Shown here: positions 4,601 through 5,274 of the stretch, one piece after another
Numbering within the stretch: the first letter of the stretch is position 1
How the letters are laid out: every line of letters begins with the position of its first letter
Assembly: GCA_007118795.1 (NCBI GenBank)
Contig: SKQX01000165.1
Location: 1-5,274 of the forward strand
Direction of reading: 5' to 3'
Origin: Thermoflexales bacterium
Lineage (GTDB): Bacteria; Chloroflexota; Anaerolineae; B4-G1
Length of the DNA stretch: 5,274 nt
Made by a program: the position numbers and the translations under genes
The notes under the pieces: generated by a model
Database searches by the model: none
What the model was told of the DNA's origin: nothing
Seen by the model: the letters and a program-made list of their open reading frames with translations, nothing else

Positions 4601-5194
4601 ATAGACGAGCAGGCTTTAATCGCCTCCGCGCAGCGAGGGAATCTAGACGCGTTCAATGAGTTGGTGCTGGCCTACCAGGATCGAGTCTACAACCTTGCCT
4701 ACCGCATCATGGGAGATCCCGCCTCGGCCTCAGACGCGACCCAGGAAGCCTTTATTTCCGCATTTCAGCACATCGAGGGCTTCCGTGGCGAGCACCCTAG
4801 CTCGTTCAAGTCGTGGCTCATGCGCATCGTTTCAAACGCTTGCTACGATGAACTGCGCCGGCGGAAGCGGCAGCCTATCACGTCCATCGAGGACTTCGAG
4901 ATTGACGAGGAGGCAAATCCGGCGCTGATCAGCGAGGCCGAGGGGCCGGAGGAATACGCCGAGCGCGATGCGATGGCGCGGGCGATCGAGAGCGGAATTC
5001 AGACCCTGCCGCCGGATCAGCGGGTGACACTGGTGCTAGCCGATGTGCAGGGATTCAGCTACGAGGAGATCGCCGAGGCCACCGATGCCCCTCTGGGCAC
5101 TGTGAAATCGCGACTGGCCCGGGCTCGGGCCAAACTCCGTGACTATCTCCGGGAGCGAACGGAACTTTTGCCCGTCCAATACCGTCTTACATGA
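4601..5194 (+). CDS. ECF-family RNA polymerase sigma factor (RpoE-like), apparent ATA start
   Basis: 197 aa if started at ATA 4601. Sigma region 2 (about residues 2-75) reads DEQALIASAQRGNLDAFNEL, then YQDRVYNLAYRIMGD and DATQEAFI (45-52), the core-RNAP-binding and -10-melting region, followed by the basic FKSWLMRIVSNACYDELRRR. An acidic linker follows. Region 4 (about 130-185) has LPPDQRVTLVLADVQGFSYE (136-155) and the helix-turn-helix EEIAEATDAPLGTVKSRLAR (155-174) for -35 recognition. Length and layout are normal for ECF factors. The problem is the start: the frame is closed by TAG at 4580, and between there and TTG 4661 there is no ATG, GTG or TTG. TTG 4661 would remove the first helix of region 2 (20 residues) and lacks a ribosome site. 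ATA 4601 has GGAGAG five bases upstream and gives the expected N-terminus. It may be a rare non-canonical start, a mutated ATG, or a base error. No anti-sigma gene is visible before the window edge. Confidence 0.9.
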   Translation: MDEQALIASAQRGNLDAFNELVLAYQDRVYNLAYRIMGDPASASDATQEAFISAFQHIEGFRGEHPSSFKSWLMRIVSNACYDELRRRKRQPITSIEDFEIDEEANPALISEAEGPEEYAERDAMARAIESGIQTLPPDQRVTLVLADVQGFSYEEIAEATDAPLGTVKSRLARARAKLRDYLRERTELLPVQYRLT

Positions 5195-5226
5195 CAGAGG
5201 GGAGACCTGCCTGAAGAGATGGAACA

Positions 5227-5265
5227 GAGAGCCTGAAGGGCTCTCGGCATCACGATGACCGTCGT
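5227..5265 (+). repeat. Two adjacent small hairpins after the sigma factor gene
   Basis: GAGAGCC-TGAAG-GGCTCTC (5227-5245) is a perfect 7-bp stem, followed at once by CACGA-TGACCG-TCGTG (5251-5265), a 5-bp stem. Neither is followed by a U-run inside the window. They could end the sigma transcript or lie in the leader of the next gene. An ATG at 5255 starts a frame (MTVVPL) that runs off the edge without a clear ribosome site, so I do not call a gene. Confidence 0.45.
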
Positions 5266-5274
5266 GCCCCTTGA

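Noticed and set aside
5191..5214. ATGA overlap as the start of an anti-sigma gene
   Set aside because: The frame ends at a TGA after seven codons, and there is no continuing frame without assuming a frameshift.
1..5274. CRISPR array, insertion sequence or prophage att site next to the tRNA
   Set aside because: No regularly spaced repeats, no transposase or integrase coding text, and no second copy of the tRNA 3' end were seen in the window.

Overview
This is a high-GC bacterial window with tight gene packing, probably from a member of the Chloroflexota (Anaerolineae-like). That placement rests on recognising protein styles by eye: a membrane-anchored family of the type 'PV-x(3)-NT-x-P-x2-LR-x-D ... 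A-x2-Y-x-A-x-x-DL-x2-AR-x-RL', a P/T-rich linker leading to a beta-sandwich tail, a single-chain ADP-forming acyl-CoA synthetase, and an ECF sigma factor with the text 'YNLAYRIMGDP'. No database was searched, so the lineage is an inference.

Left third (1-1660, minus strand). Reading leftwards from a strong promoter (-35 at 1653-1658, -10 at 1630-1635) come a tRNA-Leu with anticodon CAA (1619-1536), a 9-bp inverted repeat, and three tightly linked genes. These are a 141-aa membrane-anchored protein, a 290-aa paralogue carrying an extra extracytoplasmic domain (31-bp overlap), and the N-terminus of a secreted or membrane DUF2207-type protein. The ribosome binding site of the DUF2207 gene contains the stop codon of the gene before it. 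I see no separate promoter for the three genes, so read-through from the tRNA promoter is possible. The operon looks like an envelope-associated set of unknown function.

Middle (about 1660-2241). No convincing gene. The first part is very G-rich on the plus strand, with a 9-G run and small inverted repeats. The second part is less GC-rich and holds a good plus-strand sigma-70-type promoter (2006-2035) with a 10-bp palindrome on its -10, a 7-bp tandem repeat, and a pair of 15-bp palindrome-like elements (AGACCTGACAGGTCT / AGACCTGTCAGGTCT) that are exact reverse complements of each other.

Right half (2242-5274, plus strand). A 692-aa acyl-CoA synthetase (NDP-forming) starts at GTG behind AAGGAGG and carries both expected catalytic histidines. 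It is followed by about 280 bp of non-coding sequence containing an imperfect hairpin and a strong promoter (4508-4536). Next is an ECF-family sigma factor whose proper N-terminus can only be reached from an ATA codon at 4601, placed correctly behind a Shine-Dalgarno sequence. This is the most interesting anomaly in the window: a non-canonical start, a start-codon mutation, or a base error. The window ends in two adjacent small hairpins, and no anti-sigma gene is visible before the edge.

The acyl-CoA synthetase and the sigma factor appear to be separate transcription units. Nothing in the sequence ties them functionally to each other or to the leftward operon. I did not find a clear new multi-gene system.
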